Origin: Comamonas terrigena NBRC 13299
GTDB lineage: Bacteria > Pseudomonadota > Gammaproteobacteria > Burkholderiales > Burkholderiaceae_C
Length of the DNA: 64,000 bases
Direction of reading: 5' to 3'
Assembly: GCF_006740045.1 (NCBI RefSeq)
Contig: NZ_AP019749.1
Location: forward strand, 2,871,001-2,935,000
Numbering within the stretch: the first letter of the stretch is position 1; the number at the start of each line of letters is the position of its first letter. Of this stretch, positions 25,601-34,629 are shown piece after piece. A program made the position numbers and the translations under genes. The notes beneath the pieces are model-generated. The model was not told the DNA's origin and did not search any database. It was given only the letters and a program-made list of their open reading frames with translations.

Positions 25601-26482
25601 TCAGCCCATCACCCAGTGCTTGCGCGCCTTGCGGGTGGTCTCGACAAAGGCGGCAGCCGCCGGCGAGAGTTTGTCAAAGCGCAGCGCCGCCAGGGCGATG
25701 GGCCGGCGGCAGCGCGGCTTCAGCGGGCGGTAGACCACGCCGTCCGGAGGGCTGGGCAGCGCCAGCCGTGCCGCAATGGTGAGCGCATCGCCCCGGGCCA
25801 CAAAGCCCATCATGGAGCTGAGCTGTTCAAACCGGAACAGGGTGCGGGGCACGGCCCCCTCCTGCGCCAGAAAGGCATCGATGTGCGGGCCCGAGCCGGC
25901 CGAGGTGCGGATAAAGGGCTGGCCATGCAGATCCATGGCGCGCACGGCAGACTTGGCGGCCAGCGGGTGGGCGGAGGGCAGCACCGCCACCAGCTCGTCC
26001 TCGGTCAGCGGCAAGGTGTCAAAGCGCTCGTCGGGCAGCACCACAAAGCCCAGCTCCACCCGCCGCTCCAGCAGCCATTGCACGACCACCTCGTCGGTGG
26101 CTTCCTCGATCTGCACTTCCACCAGCGGGTGCGCGCTCTGGTAGCGCGCCAGCAACTGGGGCAGCAGGCGCAAGGACGAGGTGGCCCCAAACGATGCAAT
26201 GCGCAAGGTGCCCCGGGCCATGCCCTGCTCGGCATCGGCTTCCTGCTGCAGTGCCTCTTTCTGCTGCAGGATGTCATTGGCGCGGGCCAGCAGCCGGCCC
26301 CCCACCTCGGTCACCGTGGCGGCCGCCCCTTCGCGCAGGAACAGGGTGACGCCCAGCTCCGTCTCCAGCTGTTTGATGGCATGGCTGACCCCGCTTTGCG
26401 AAATGCCGAGCATCTGCGCAGCCCGGGAAAAGCTGCCCACCCGGGCCAGTGCGGCAAAGACTTCAAGCTGCGTGAAGGTCAT
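25601..26482 (-). CDS. LysR-family transcriptional regulator (CysB/CynR-like)
   Basis: A 293-residue regulator with winged helix FSRAAQMLGISQSGVSHAIKQLE at about 19-41 and effector domain from about 90 (GTLRIASFGATSSLRLLPQLL). Full length. It is divergent from the EamA transporter gene with only 51 bp between the starts, and an inverted repeat there suggests joint control. The 122 bp to the preceding gene hold nothing recognisable. Confidence 0.94.
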   Translation of the reverse strand: MTFTQLEVFAALARVGSFSRAAQMLGISQSGVSHAIKQLETELGVTLFLREGAAATVTEVGGRLLARANDILQQKEALQQEADAEQGMARGTLRIASFGATSSLRLLPQLLARYQSAHPLVEVQIEEATDEVVVQWLLERRVELGFVVLPDERFDTLPLTEDELVAVLPSAHPLAAKSAVRAMDLHGQPFIRTSAGSGPHIDAFLAQEGAVPRTLFRFEQLSSMMGFVARGDALTIAARLALPSPPDGVVYRPLKPRCRRPIALAALRFDKLSPAAAAFVETTRKARKHWVMG

Positions 26483-26491
26483 GAGCGTTTA

Positions 26492-26517
26492 CTCATTCGA
26501 CGATGAATATGAATGAG
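26492..26517. promoter_or_regulatory. Inverted repeat between divergent LysR and EamA genes
   Basis: CTCATTC (26492-26498) and GAATGAG (26511-26517) are perfect 7-bp arms around 12 bases. They fill about half of the intergenic gap. Probable LysR binding site. Confidence 0.6.
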
Positions 26518-26533
26518 CAGATAGTACCGCTCC

Positions 26534-27472
26534 ATGCACATACACCGCACTTTCACACACCTTCAACTGATCGGCATGGCCGCCCTGTGGGGCGCTTCCT
26601 GGCCCTGGGGCCGGGCCGTGGCGCAGGCCATGCCCCCGCTGGCCGCCGCCAGCCTGCGTTTTGGGCTGGCCAGCGCGGTATTGCTGCTGTGGCTGTGGCG
26701 CAGCGGCCGGCTGGGCAGCTTGCGCGCCCTGTCCACCCGCCAGTGGCTGGGGCTGACCGCCGCCGCCGCAGTGGGCGTGCTGGGCTATTCGGTGTGCTTT
26801 CTCTGGGCGCTGCAGACTGTGCCTGCGGGCAAGGCGGCCATGGTGGTGGCGCTCAACCCGGTGCTGACCCTGGTGTTTGCGGTGCTGCTGTTCCGCGAAC
26901 GCTGCAACGCGGTGATGTGCCTGGGCCTGGGGCTGGCCGTGACCGGCGCGCTGTATGCCCTGGGCGGCGGCAATCCGCTGGCCCTGCTGTCTGCAGCATC
27001 CGGCGCGGGCGAATGGCTGCTGCTGGGCTGCGCCGCCTGCTGGGTGGCCTACACGCTGGTGGGCCGCACCGTGCTGACCCGGGTGGAGGCGCTGACCACC
27101 ACCACGGCCACCGCCCTGCTGGGCGCGGTGCTGCTGCTGGCGTCCAGCCTGGTGCTGGAAGGCCCTTCCGCCTGGGGCAGCCTGGTACACGCCCCGGCCA
27201 CGGCCTGGTACAGCCTGGTGGCGCTGGCCGTGGGCGCCACGGCGCTGGCTTACGTCTGGTACCTGCAAGGGGTGCAGGAACTGGGCGCTGGCGCCGCAGC
27301 CGCCTATATGGCGCTGGTGCCGCTGTTCGGCATGCTGTTTTCCAGCGTCTGGCAGGGTGAGGCCCTCACCGCCAGCCTGCTGGGCGGGGGCGCCGCCGCC
27401 ATTCTGGGCATGCTGCTGATGACCGCCGGGCGCATGCGGCTGGCGGGCACAGGGCAGCAGGCCAAGGCCTGA
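26534..27472 (+). CDS. EamA/DMT-family exporter
   Basis: A 312-residue inner-membrane protein with ten predicted helices in two EamA repeats (about 10-140 and 155-295). Repeat motifs include ALWGASWPWGRAVAQ and AGKAAMVVALNPVLTLVFA in the first half, and LGAGAAAAYMALVPLFGMLF in the second. The family exports amino acids, metabolites or drugs. Probably controlled by the divergent LysR. Substrate unknown. Confidence 0.93.
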   Translation: MHIHRTFTHLQLIGMAALWGASWPWGRAVAQAMPPLAAASLRFGLASAVLLLWLWRSGRLGSLRALSTRQWLGLTAAAAVGVLGYSVCFLWALQTVPAGKAAMVVALNPVLTLVFAVLLFRERCNAVMCLGLGLAVTGALYALGGGNPLALLSAASGAGEWLLLGCAACWVAYTLVGRTVLTRVEALTTTTATALLGAVLLLASSLVLEGPSAWGSLVHAPATAWYSLVALAVGATALAYVWYLQGVQELGAGAAAAYMALVPLFGMLFSSVWQGEALTASLLGGGAAAILGMLLMTAGRMRLAGTGQQAKA

Positions 27473-27612
27473 TGTGATGGGGCGCCACCGCGCCCGCAAC
27501 ACCCACCCGGGCTACCGCCAGGTGCGGGGCGGCAAGCGCCCTCCTGGCCCGCCGCACGGTGCAGCGGCCATGGGCCCTGCCAGACACCGTTCATGCGCCT
27601 GTTAGGCGCCAG

Positions 27613-28011
27613 TCATACACGTGTGGCATTGGGCTGCAGGCGCTGGCGCGTGAGCAAGCCCACCACCATCCGGGCGCCAAAGGCCAGCGCCACCACGGCC
27701 AGCGCCCCGAATCCCCAGATGGCCCAGGCCAGCACGGTCACCAGCCCCCCAAGCGCCGGCACCATGGTCAGCAGCGACTGCACCATCGGCCCGAACGAAG
27801 CCACCAGGACCTGGAAAAGCTCCACCATCTCGGGCGGCATCCAGATCTGCAGCCATGCGGGCACCAGGGCGGCATCTATCGCAGCGGTTCCGCCGGCCAT
27901 CGTGCCGGCGCTGGTGATGGCCCACAGCGTGACGGCGTGCAGGCTCCAGCAGGTCAGCGACCACAGCGCCAAAAGTACAAAGGCAAGGCCCCAGGTGAGC
28001 GCAAAAAACAT
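27613..28011 (-). CDS. Hypothetical membrane protein (132 aa)
   Basis: A small inner-membrane protein with a hydrophobic N-terminal segment (FFALTWGLAFVLLALW), a mid-region with WLQIWMPPEMVELFQVLVASFG, and a C-terminal hydrophobic segment (LAWAIWGFGALAVVALAFG). I do not recognise a named family. It is divergent from the NhaR-like regulator with 95 bp between, so it may be that regulator's target. Function unknown. Confidence 0.75.
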   Translation of the reverse strand: MFFALTWGLAFVLLALWSLTCWSLHAVTLWAITSAGTMAGGTAAIDAALVPAWLQIWMPPEMVELFQVLVASFGPMVQSLLTMVPALGGLVTVLAWAIWGFGALAVVALAFGARMVVGLLTRQRLQPNATRV

Positions 28012-28106
28012 CCAGCTTCCTTCACAAATATCGGTCGAACAGTATCGTTAGCTGGCATCATGCGATCTATCAGTTTTTACCGAATCAAGTATTCGGTTTT
28101 ATCGAC

Positions 28107-29009
28107 ATGAGCATGCTGAACTTCCGACATCTCTATTACTTCTGGATCGTGGTCCAGGAAGGCGGCTTCTCGCGCGCGGCCGAGCGCCTGGGCATGGCGG
28201 TGCAGACCGTCAGCATGCAGGTGCGCGATCTGGAGAAGGCGCTGGGCCACCAGTTGCTCAAGCCATCCGGCCGGGGCGTGGCGCTGACCGATGCCGGCCA
28301 GGCCGCGTTTGCCCGGGCCGACGAGGTGTTCCACCTGGGGCAACGCATCACCGATGAGGTGCGCGAGGCCGCAAGCACCGGCACCGTCAGGCTGTCCGTG
28401 GGCTTGTCCGACGGCATCTCCAAGCTGGCCGCGCATGCGCTGCTGGAGCCGGTGCTTGCCACCCCGCAGCTGCGCCTGGTGTGCCATGAGGGCGAGTTCG
28501 AGGAACTGCTGTCCGAGCTGGCCTTGCACCAGCTGGATGTGGTGCTGGCCGGCCAGGCGGCGCCGCCCAACCCCAACCGCCGCCTGCGCAGCGAGCGCAT
28601 TGCCCGGTCCACGATCCAGTGGTTCGGCCCCACCTCCCTGGTGAAGAAGTCGGCGCGGGACCATTTCCCCCGGTCTCTGGCGCATCTGCCGGTGCTGTTG
28701 CCGACCTCCCATTCGCCGTTGCGGGCGGCGCTGGACCAGTGGTTCCATGCCATCCACGTGCGGCCCCGGGTGGTGGGCGAGTTTGAGGACAGCGCCCTGC
28801 TGGCCGTGTTTGCGGCCAGGGGGTTGGGGGTGTTTCCGGTGAGCGAGCTGGGCGCCAAGGATGTCAGCCTGGTGCGCGGACTGCGCCAGCTGGGCAGCAG
28901 CCCCGACGTGGCCGAAGAAGTGCACGCCATCTGGTCCAGGCGCGGCCAGAACCATCCCCTGGTGCGGCGGCTGCTGGCTGGAGGGCAGGGGGCGGAGACA
29001 GGGCCATGA
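28107..29009 (+). CDS. nhaR: LysR-family regulator, NhaR type
   Basis: A 300-residue protein. The start MLNFRHLYYFWIVVQEGGFS and the recognition helix MAVQTVSMQVRDLEKALGHQL are characteristic of NhaR, which in enterobacteria activates sodium/proton antiporter genes. Here no antiporter is adjacent; the divergent neighbour is a small membrane protein. Residues LKKSARDHFPRSL and EFEDSALLAVFAARGLGVFP lie in the effector domain. Family is firm; the regulated gene is inference. Confidence 0.9.
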   Translation: MSMLNFRHLYYFWIVVQEGGFSRAAERLGMAVQTVSMQVRDLEKALGHQLLKPSGRGVALTDAGQAAFARADEVFHLGQRITDEVREAASTGTVRLSVGLSDGISKLAAHALLEPVLATPQLRLVCHEGEFEELLSELALHQLDVVLAGQAAPPNPNRRLRSERIARSTIQWFGPTSLVKKSARDHFPRSLAHLPVLLPTSHSPLRAALDQWFHAIHVRPRVVGEFEDSALLAVFAARGLGVFPVSELGAKDVSLVRGLRQLGSSPDVAEEVHAIWSRRGQNHPLVRRLLAGGQGAETGP

Positions 29010-29642
29010 GCTTAGCGACAGAGTCCCGGCCCGGTGCGACCGGGCGTGGAAACCGTTCGCGCCGTGCTGGCATCGCTGACCTCCGCCGGGCTGTGGTCGC
29101 TGCGACGCTCCGGGCGTGCCATGCTCTGATGGCCCTTCCGTGGGTAAAGCACGCGCCAGGGTAGTGCCGTGCACGGCTTGCAAGGCCCAGAACGGCCTAG
29201 GGCTACAGCAGCCAAGACGGGAAGAACCTGAACCAGCTCTACCGCAAGGTACCTATTCCAGCGGAGGTCGATCTGGTGCTGGTGTTTCGGGGTTGAGGGC
29301 GGGGATGGTGCTTTGATCGCTTCCTGCATCAGGGACGATGGCGGTAGGCGTCATGACTGGCGGGCTAGGCTACTGGCGAACATTGAGCACCGGCAGATGA
29401 CATATGCCGCGCACCAGACGGAAGGCTGATGGGCTAGTTTCTGGCCGGTCAGAAACAGCCCGAGCAATGCGATGCCTCCTGCCGCTACAGCTCAAACGCT
29501 AAATGCCCCAAAGTTTCGAGAGCTGAAGTTCGCGGCGCACCAATTGGCGTCCAGCCTTGCCCTAGACCCGGACGCTCAATCGCTGCCACTGGAGCGAACG
29601 CCTTGGCTGCTAAGCCAGAAGAGAACAGACATTCCCCTGGTC
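29010..29642. other. Gene-free gap at the left edge of the lower-GC islet
   Basis: No supported gene in 633 bases. On the plus strand a fragment LNQLYRKVPIPAEVDLVLVF (about 29230-29290) has protein-like composition and ends at a stop, but has no start and no known family. Base composition drops in G+C towards the right, where the RES operon begins. Confidence 0.5.
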
Positions 29643-30653
29643 CTATTTAATGTCGACGCTAACGCATGCGACTGTTCTTGGTCTCACCGAAAATGCCGCT
29701 GCACGAGACGGCGAAAATAGTGCAACATTCATGCCGTCACTAACAGAGCTTCGATAAATGACACCGTCATACCCGATCTTCTTGATGAATTCGCATAGGT
29801 ACTGGCTCGGAACGTAGTCAATCGCGGCTCTCGAAGGGAGAACCGGACGAGTTAGCTCGAACCCAAGCCGCTCAATGAACGGAATATCCGCATACAGGCC
29901 GGCTATTAAGTCCTCATCACCGAAATCAAACGGAGAAATGAGCTTCCTGGGGTTACGCAGATCGAGCAGCCGCATGCCATCTTCAATCGCGAACTCGGCA
30001 ACCGTCGCGACTTCTCCGGTGTGGGGACGAATCTCGGCGACGGCGGTCTGTTCGGTGGAGCCGAGATACAGGTACGGAATTCCGGCAGGGTTCGCTCGTC
30101 CATGAGAGGGCTGACCGCGCGGTGGCGCGCCCATCTCCGCGAGCGCATACATCTGCTCACCCTGTTGCATGCGTGCGCGATACCAAGTCGTCGGTACGTC
30201 GATCGCCTCTAGCAGCGAGAGCAAGGCCTCAAGCCTACGTTCATCAATTCCCGCCTCAGGGAAGTAGCGGTTACTGAACATCAACTCGTCGCGCAGCCGC
30301 TCCCACAGTAAGTCCAGCCCGTCGCGCACATAGGACTGAGCAAACGCGAACGGATGGCGTACTACCTCGCCGTCATCAAGGATTTCAGCAAGAAGCCCTT
30401 TTTTGCGTTGCAAATCGAGCCGCGGGTGATCGAAGAGCAGCCAGTCGGTAGCTAGGCGCTCCACCAACAGAGGGCCCTCGGAAACTCGCTCGTACACCGC
30501 AAGAAGCGGTGCGAAGATGTTTGCCAGCACCTTGGGGTCAACCAACTTGACGTTAGTCGTCTCGCAGAACGAGCACGTGCCTTCATCAGACGCCAGATCC
30601 GTAATGGTCTTCTGCAGCGTGAGATCCCCAAAGCAATGCGCGCAACATTTCAT
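29643..30653 (-). CDS. RES-domain protein with N-terminal zinc ribbon (predicted NAD-targeting toxin)
   Basis: A 336-residue protein. Residues 1-30 contain C4xxC7 and C27xxC30, a zinc-ribbon. A helical region follows (about 40-150), resembling the extra N-terminal domain of HEPN/RES proteins. The RES domain (about 155-320) has WYRARM at 157-162, GRANPAGIPYLYLGSTEQTAVAE at 185-207 (split motif: RANPAGIPYLYLG then TAVAE) and LCEFIKKIGYDGVIYRSS near the end. RES domains of the RES-Xre toxin-antitoxin systems degrade NAD+. No Xre antitoxin is adjacent. It is third in a tight operon, 8 nt after the sce7725-like gene. Lower G+C than the flanks. Confidence 0.88.
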   Translation of the reverse strand: MKCCAHCFGDLTLQKTITDLASDEGTCSFCETTNVKLVDPKVLANIFAPLLAVYERVSEGPLLVERLATDWLLFDHPRLDLQRKKGLLAEILDDGEVVRHPFAFAQSYVRDGLDLLWERLRDELMFSNRYFPEAGIDERRLEALLSLLEAIDVPTTWYRARMQQGEQMYALAEMGAPPRGQPSHGRANPAGIPYLYLGSTEQTAVAEIRPHTGEVATVAEFAIEDGMRLLDLRNPRKLISPFDFGDEDLIAGLYADIPFIERLGFELTRPVLPSRAAIDYVPSQYLCEFIKKIGYDGVIYRSSVSDGMNVALFSPSRAAAFSVRPRTVACVSVDIK

Positions 30654-30661
30654 CGCCGTGA

Positions 30662-31594
30662 CTACTTCTTGAAGAAAGCGGCAAGCGTCTCGATGTGATG
30701 CTGCATGGACAGCTTCTTGACATAGCCCAGCCCCGGGAAATGCCCTCTTGCGTGAAGTGATCGAAACTCCAACACAGCCTGTGTCTCAAGCACTTTCGAG
30801 TCGACCCGATTGATGGTTTCAATGAGAGCGGACAGCGCTTCCGCAAACTTGCCAGCCGGATCGGCAGGGGTGTCTGATCTCAGCGACTTGAAGTGATATA
30901 CGAACATCCGATCCTCATCATCGGGATCGATATATGTCAGATGAATAGCGATGGAGTAGGCGGGCCCTCCAGACTCTTGGAACTCGTCGCCGACAGTAAG
31001 AAAATCGCCAAACCCATCCATCCCCTCCTCTTCAAACGAGGCGTGGAGCACAGAGAAAAACTCTACGGGCGGATAGTCGAGATTGCGCTTTCGACGTTTG
31101 AATCCATCGCGAACAAGGACTCTAGGCTGCCCCTTGAAATTACGTCGATACAGGGGGTCTTCGCTTCCGAGAAAAAGGTGCCGAACCACGTTATTGCCAG
31201 CAACGGCCTCGGCCAGCGCCTTCCCTTGTGTAAAGCCTGCATGCAGGAGGGTCAAGTTATGGTCCTCATGAACCTTCAAGCACGAGACGACTTCATCCAA
31301 ATTCATGTCTGCGGTCAGGAGCACACCTGCGGCGATCTCCCTCTTGGGCAGGTACGCCTTCAGCAGGTTTGAGATGCCCTCGCCGTTCTCGGAGTGATCG
31401 CCATGAAAGGGGTTGACGACAACAACCGCGCTTCCACCAGCGTCGCACACGGCTTTCAGCGATTTTTCAAGACCTCCGAAGCTCTCCCTGACCGGCTCGA
31501 TGACTGGCACAAAGCCCGCTTGCGCAAACCTCTCCGCGTTCTCGCGAACAGAAATGAGTTCAAACTGCTTTCCTCGAAAGTAGGGGAAGTACAT
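30662..31594 (-). CDS. sce7725-like family protein
   Basis: A 310-residue soluble protein that begins MYFPYFRGKQFELISVREN, the hallmark start of the sce7725 family, which resembles phage beta-protein-like TIM-barrel proteins. Other visible segments are VIEPVRESFGGLEKSLKAV, VVVNPFHGDHSENGEG, LLHAGFTQGKAL and HLTYIDPDDEDRMFVYHFKS. Function unknown. The ATG at 31594 lies one base after the TGA of the upstream nuclease-like gene (TGACATG), showing translational coupling; a longer in-frame start at 31654 would overlap that gene. Family named from memory of its conserved start. Confidence 0.82.
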   Translation of the reverse strand: MYFPYFRGKQFELISVRENAERFAQAGFVPVIEPVRESFGGLEKSLKAVCDAGGSAVVVVNPFHGDHSENGEGISNLLKAYLPKREIAAGVLLTADMNLDEVVSCLKVHEDHNLTLLHAGFTQGKALAEAVAGNNVVRHLFLGSEDPLYRRNFKGQPRVLVRDGFKRRKRNLDYPPVEFFSVLHASFEEEGMDGFGDFLTVGDEFQESGGPAYSIAIHLTYIDPDDEDRMFVYHFKSLRSDTPADPAGKFAEALSALIETINRVDSKVLETQAVLEFRSLHARGHFPGLGYVKKLSMQHHIETLAAFFKK

Positions 31595-31595
31595 G

Positions 31596-32483
31596 TCAAG
31601 ACCAGTCAAGTGCGTTTTCGAAAGGCGCGTCAACGGCCGCTGCGAGCGTCTCACGCTCCCCTGCGGCTAGCGGAATGGTTAGTGCGGCAGCAGTCAGAGA
31701 TGAGGGAAGTGCCGTTACTAGGTCTTGAAGTCCCGAAAGGCTGCGATGCACCTTTAGGACTTGAACGGCGGCTTCGTGCAACTCAGAAGGATCAAGCTGA
31801 ACAAATATCTTGCGTAACTCAGCTCGCAGCAATGTGTTTGGTACAACTGGAACTGCTAGTCCAAGTCGTTCAAGCACATCGATTGCCTCAGCAGTCCTCA
31901 ACGAGTCCAGTAGCGTGACGCCACATATTTTCTCTGCACCGCAAATCGCTTCACGAACTGTCTGGACTTGGAAGCGAGAGGATAGTTTCAGAACGCCGAT
32001 ATGTGGATCGGACTCACGAAGAATTTCTTCTACAAATCGCTCGGCTGCGATCACGTACACCTTGGCAAAAACCTTACGGTACATCTCAAGTTGTTTGCTC
32101 AGCCTGGAGAGTGAGTCACGCTCAGACTTGATTTCATAAACCGTGGCAGTGCCATTGAGAATCACAAGATCTGCTTTGCAGGAGCCGATCCGAAACTCTG
32201 AGAGCATCGTGGCAGTTCTAAGCGAATGCGTCCCAAGCAGCACTCGCTGCGTCAAAGCGGCTTTGTATATGTACTCATCCCGCCGATTCACCGGCTTTAG
32301 AGCAGCAAACGCAGCGTCGAAGGCGCTAGCAATCGTAGGTAGATCGTTGCGGCTTTGATGCAGCCCTGCTTCCCTTGCAAATCGACTGAAAAGAGGAGAC
32401 CGTCCCAGGCTGGCGAACTCCCTTAGGACGCCAGCTGAGAAGAGACGTGAGCACGCAACGAGCTGTGCGTTCGACAGGTGCAA
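31596..32483 (-). CDS. sce7726-like family protein, predicted PD-(D/E)XK nuclease
   Basis: A 295-residue soluble protein. The N-terminal LFSAGVLREFASLGRSPLFS is the mark of the sce7726 family. Around 96-119 lies a nuclease-like core: E96, D105 (KADLVILN) and E117-x-K119 (VYEIKSERDSL), matching the E/D...D...ExK order of PD-(D/E)XK enzymes, followed by a QLEMYRKVFAKVYVIA helix-strand. The start is a TTG with GAGGA 8 nt upstream. It is the first gene of the operon with sce7725 and RES genes. Probably a DNA- or RNA-cleaving effector of a defence system; function inferred. Confidence 0.82.
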   Translation of the reverse strand: MHLSNAQLVACSRLFSAGVLREFASLGRSPLFSRFAREAGLHQSRNDLPTIASAFDAAFAALKPVNRRDEYIYKAALTQRVLLGTHSLRTATMLSEFRIGSCKADLVILNGTATVYEIKSERDSLSRLSKQLEMYRKVFAKVYVIAAERFVEEILRESDPHIGVLKLSSRFQVQTVREAICGAEKICGVTLLDSLRTAEAIDVLERLGLAVPVVPNTLLRAELRKIFVQLDPSELHEAAVQVLKVHRSLSGLQDLVTALPSSLTAAALTIPLAAGERETLAAAVDAPFENALDWS

Positions 32484-33124
32484 AAGATATCCTCAGACGC
32501 TCTGCTGTTAAATAGACCAGTATAGTTCATAGACCATAAGAGATCCCTCGGCTAGGCATGACTCAGCGACAACCCGTGTGAGCAGGTGAAGGGAGAGCTT
32601 GTCGCTGGCTGGCTACGAGTGGCAAATTCCCACAGTGTGCGGATCATCGCCAGCGGCACCGGGCGACTGAAGCCGAGCAGCAAGCCCCTCAAAGCGCTCT
32701 CGAATCAGGCCAGCCCACCGTCTCTCCACGTGCGTGCTGTTTAGTCGGTCTCGGCAGGCAGCCGCGAAGCTACTCCCAGCATGTCGAAGTGCCTTTTTTA
32801 GGCTTCTTCCTTAGAAGCGACGTCCAGCTACGACGACAGAAAGGGTGGAAGTCCAGTTTTCACTGGCACTTCCGCTACACATCACAGAGAGGTCGCGGAA
32901 CGACGCACTTCTCTGCTGTCGCAACGACTGCAATGCGCCTGATGTCGTACGCATTGCATGCAGGTGCGAGGTGCAGGCCTCGCTGCACTGCAGACCTAGG
33001 CGGGTGCAACTTGGCAGCAACCTGCTTCAGATAGGCACCCCGCACATGCCACTGACACATGCAGCGCATCAGCTCCCGTGGACGGCCTCCTGCTGACAGG
33101 CCAGCAGTCCACGCCGCATCCAGG
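32484..33124. other. Gene-free gap right of the RES operon, with one hairpin
   Basis: No supported gene in 641 bases. The promoter of the sce7726 operon should lie at the left end. A perfect-looking hairpin GGAAGTCCAGT/ACTGGCACTTCC with a TTTTC-like loop is at 32847-32873 (one bulged base). It is not followed by a T-run and could be part of a small RNA or an attachment site remnant. Confidence 0.5.
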
Positions 33125-33814
33125 CTATCCGTTGCGCTGACGAAGAAACCCCGCCAGCACGCTTTGCGTCTCTGCCGGAACCTCCATCGGGATCATGTGC
33201 CCGGCATCCAGCACTTGAAGCTGTGATCCCGGGATGCCCTGGTGCAGCTCCTGCGCTTCATCCAGGCTGCGCAAGCGGTCTTGCTGGCCGGCAATGACTA
33301 GGGTGGGGCAACGGATGTCGCCCAGGCGGTTGGTGTCGCCGTCGCGGCGGAGCTGGGCCTGGCGGCGGAAGGCGTCGCCGCCCAGGCGCACGCCCATGGC
33401 GTGGATGCGGTTGACCAACGCATCGTCATCCTCCCGCGCGGGCGCCAGGGATTGACGGATGGAGCGCTTGCTCACCCCCGCAAAGGTCTGGGGTGCGGCC
33501 AGCACGGCGTCGGCCTTGCGGCGCGCCTGCAAGGTGGTGTCGCCGCGCGACGAGGTGGCCATCAGCACCAGTTGCTGCACGCGGTCCGGTGCAATGCGGG
33601 CGATTTCGCGGGCCACGTAGCCGCCCATAGAGAAGCCGATGACGTCAAAAATGCCGTCCGGCACCGTGCGCAGGACATGGGCTGCCATGTCTTCGATGGT
33701 GCTGGCGGTGCTGAGGTCCGCATACACCAAGGGGCCACGGGTCTGCAGATAGGGGTGGATGTCGGTCCATAAATCCTGGTCAAGCATGAAGCCAGGGATC
33801 AGAACGGTGGTCAA
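33125..33814 (-). CDS. Alpha/beta-hydrolase
   Basis: A 229-residue cytoplasmic hydrolase. It begins MTTVLIPGFMLDQDLW, has the nucleophile elbow GFSMGG (serine about residue 63), an acid in AGQQDRLR and the histidine in LDAGHMIPME. Slightly short for the fold but complete. The start has few alternatives. Upstream (33815-34030) lies low-complexity pyrimidine-rich DNA separating it from a truncated aminotransferase. Substrate unknown. Confidence 0.9.
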   Translation of the reverse strand: MTTVLIPGFMLDQDLWTDIHPYLQTRGPLVYADLSTASTIEDMAAHVLRTVPDGIFDVIGFSMGGYVAREIARIAPDRVQQLVLMATSSRGDTTLQARRKADAVLAAPQTFAGVSKRSIRQSLAPAREDDDALVNRIHAMGVRLGGDAFRRQAQLRRDGDTNRLGDIRCPTLVIAGQQDRLRSLDEAQELHQGIPGSQLQVLDAGHMIPMEVPAETQSVLAGFLRQRNG

Positions 33815-34030
33815 TGGTGACTCCTGCTGTGTGTTGGATGTGCTGTCCTATTTGCCGCTGCAACCGCTTTCGCCGCTGCTACCGCTTCGGCCGTTTCTGT
33901 CGCGTTCTCCGTGCTCACCGTGTTCGCTATGTCCGCCGTTTGCGCCATCTTCACCCTGCTCTCCATCTTCGACCTCTTCGCCCTTCTCTTTCTTCGCCCA
34001 TCACCCTCTTCCCGCCGTTGTGGCTGTGCG

Positions 34031-34513
34031 CTAGCGGGACAGCGAGCGGCAGAACGCCTGTATGGCCTGGCAGGCCGTGTGCAGCGATGCATCGTCCAGC
34101 GCATACGCCAGCCGCACATAGGGGCCGAGCCCGAACGCACTGCCGTGCACGGAGGCCACACCGGCCTCGTCCAGCAGCGCGTTGACCACGTCTTCGTCAC
34201 TGCCCAGCAAGGTGCCCGCCGGGGTGGTGCTGCCCATCAGCCCTTCACAGGAGGCAAAGGCGTAGAACGCGCCTTGCGGCACCTGGCACTGCAGGCCGGG
34301 GGCCTGGTTGAGGGCGGCGACCACGGCATCGCGCCGGCGTTGGAACACGGCGCGTGATTGTGCAATGAAGTCCTGCGGCCCGGTCAGTGCCGCCAGCGCC
34401 GCGTGCTGAGAAATCGTGCTGGCGCCCGAGGTCTGTTGGCCCTGGAGTTTTTCCATGGCCTCCACCAGCCAGCCGGGGCCGGTGCCAAAGCCGATGCGCC
34501 AGCCGGCCCGCAG
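34031..34513 (-). pseudogene. 5'-truncated class I aminotransferase
   Basis: The C-terminal third of a PLP-dependent aspartate-type aminotransferase can be read: AGWRIGFGTGPGWLVEAMEK, then QQTSGASTISQHAALAAL, PQGAFYAFASCEGLMG and GSAFGLGPYVRLAYALDD. The lysine that binds PLP and everything before it are absent: the frame upstream of 34513 turns into unnatural sequence (EGEDRGKGREAPALRYG). The normal family length is about 390-400 residues; only about 160 remain. It lies downstream of the AraC gene on the same strand. Confidence 0.85.
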
Positions 34514-34629
34514 CGAAGGCAAGGCTCCATATCGCAGCGCTGGTGCCTCCCGTCCCTTTCCTCTGTCTTCTCCCTCTGCGCTGCCTTGGCCCTGCTCGAT
34601 CTCCCCCATCCGGTGCGATCGGCCGCAGA

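Noticed and set aside
29472..29720. Possible 82-codon gene left of the RES gene
   Set aside because: It overlaps the 3' end of the RES gene on the other strand, has no ribosome site and an unnatural Arg/Cys-rich end.
29643..32483. Classical RES-Xre toxin-antitoxin pair
   Set aside because: No Xre-type helix-turn-helix antitoxin gene is adjacent on either side; the partners belong to other families.
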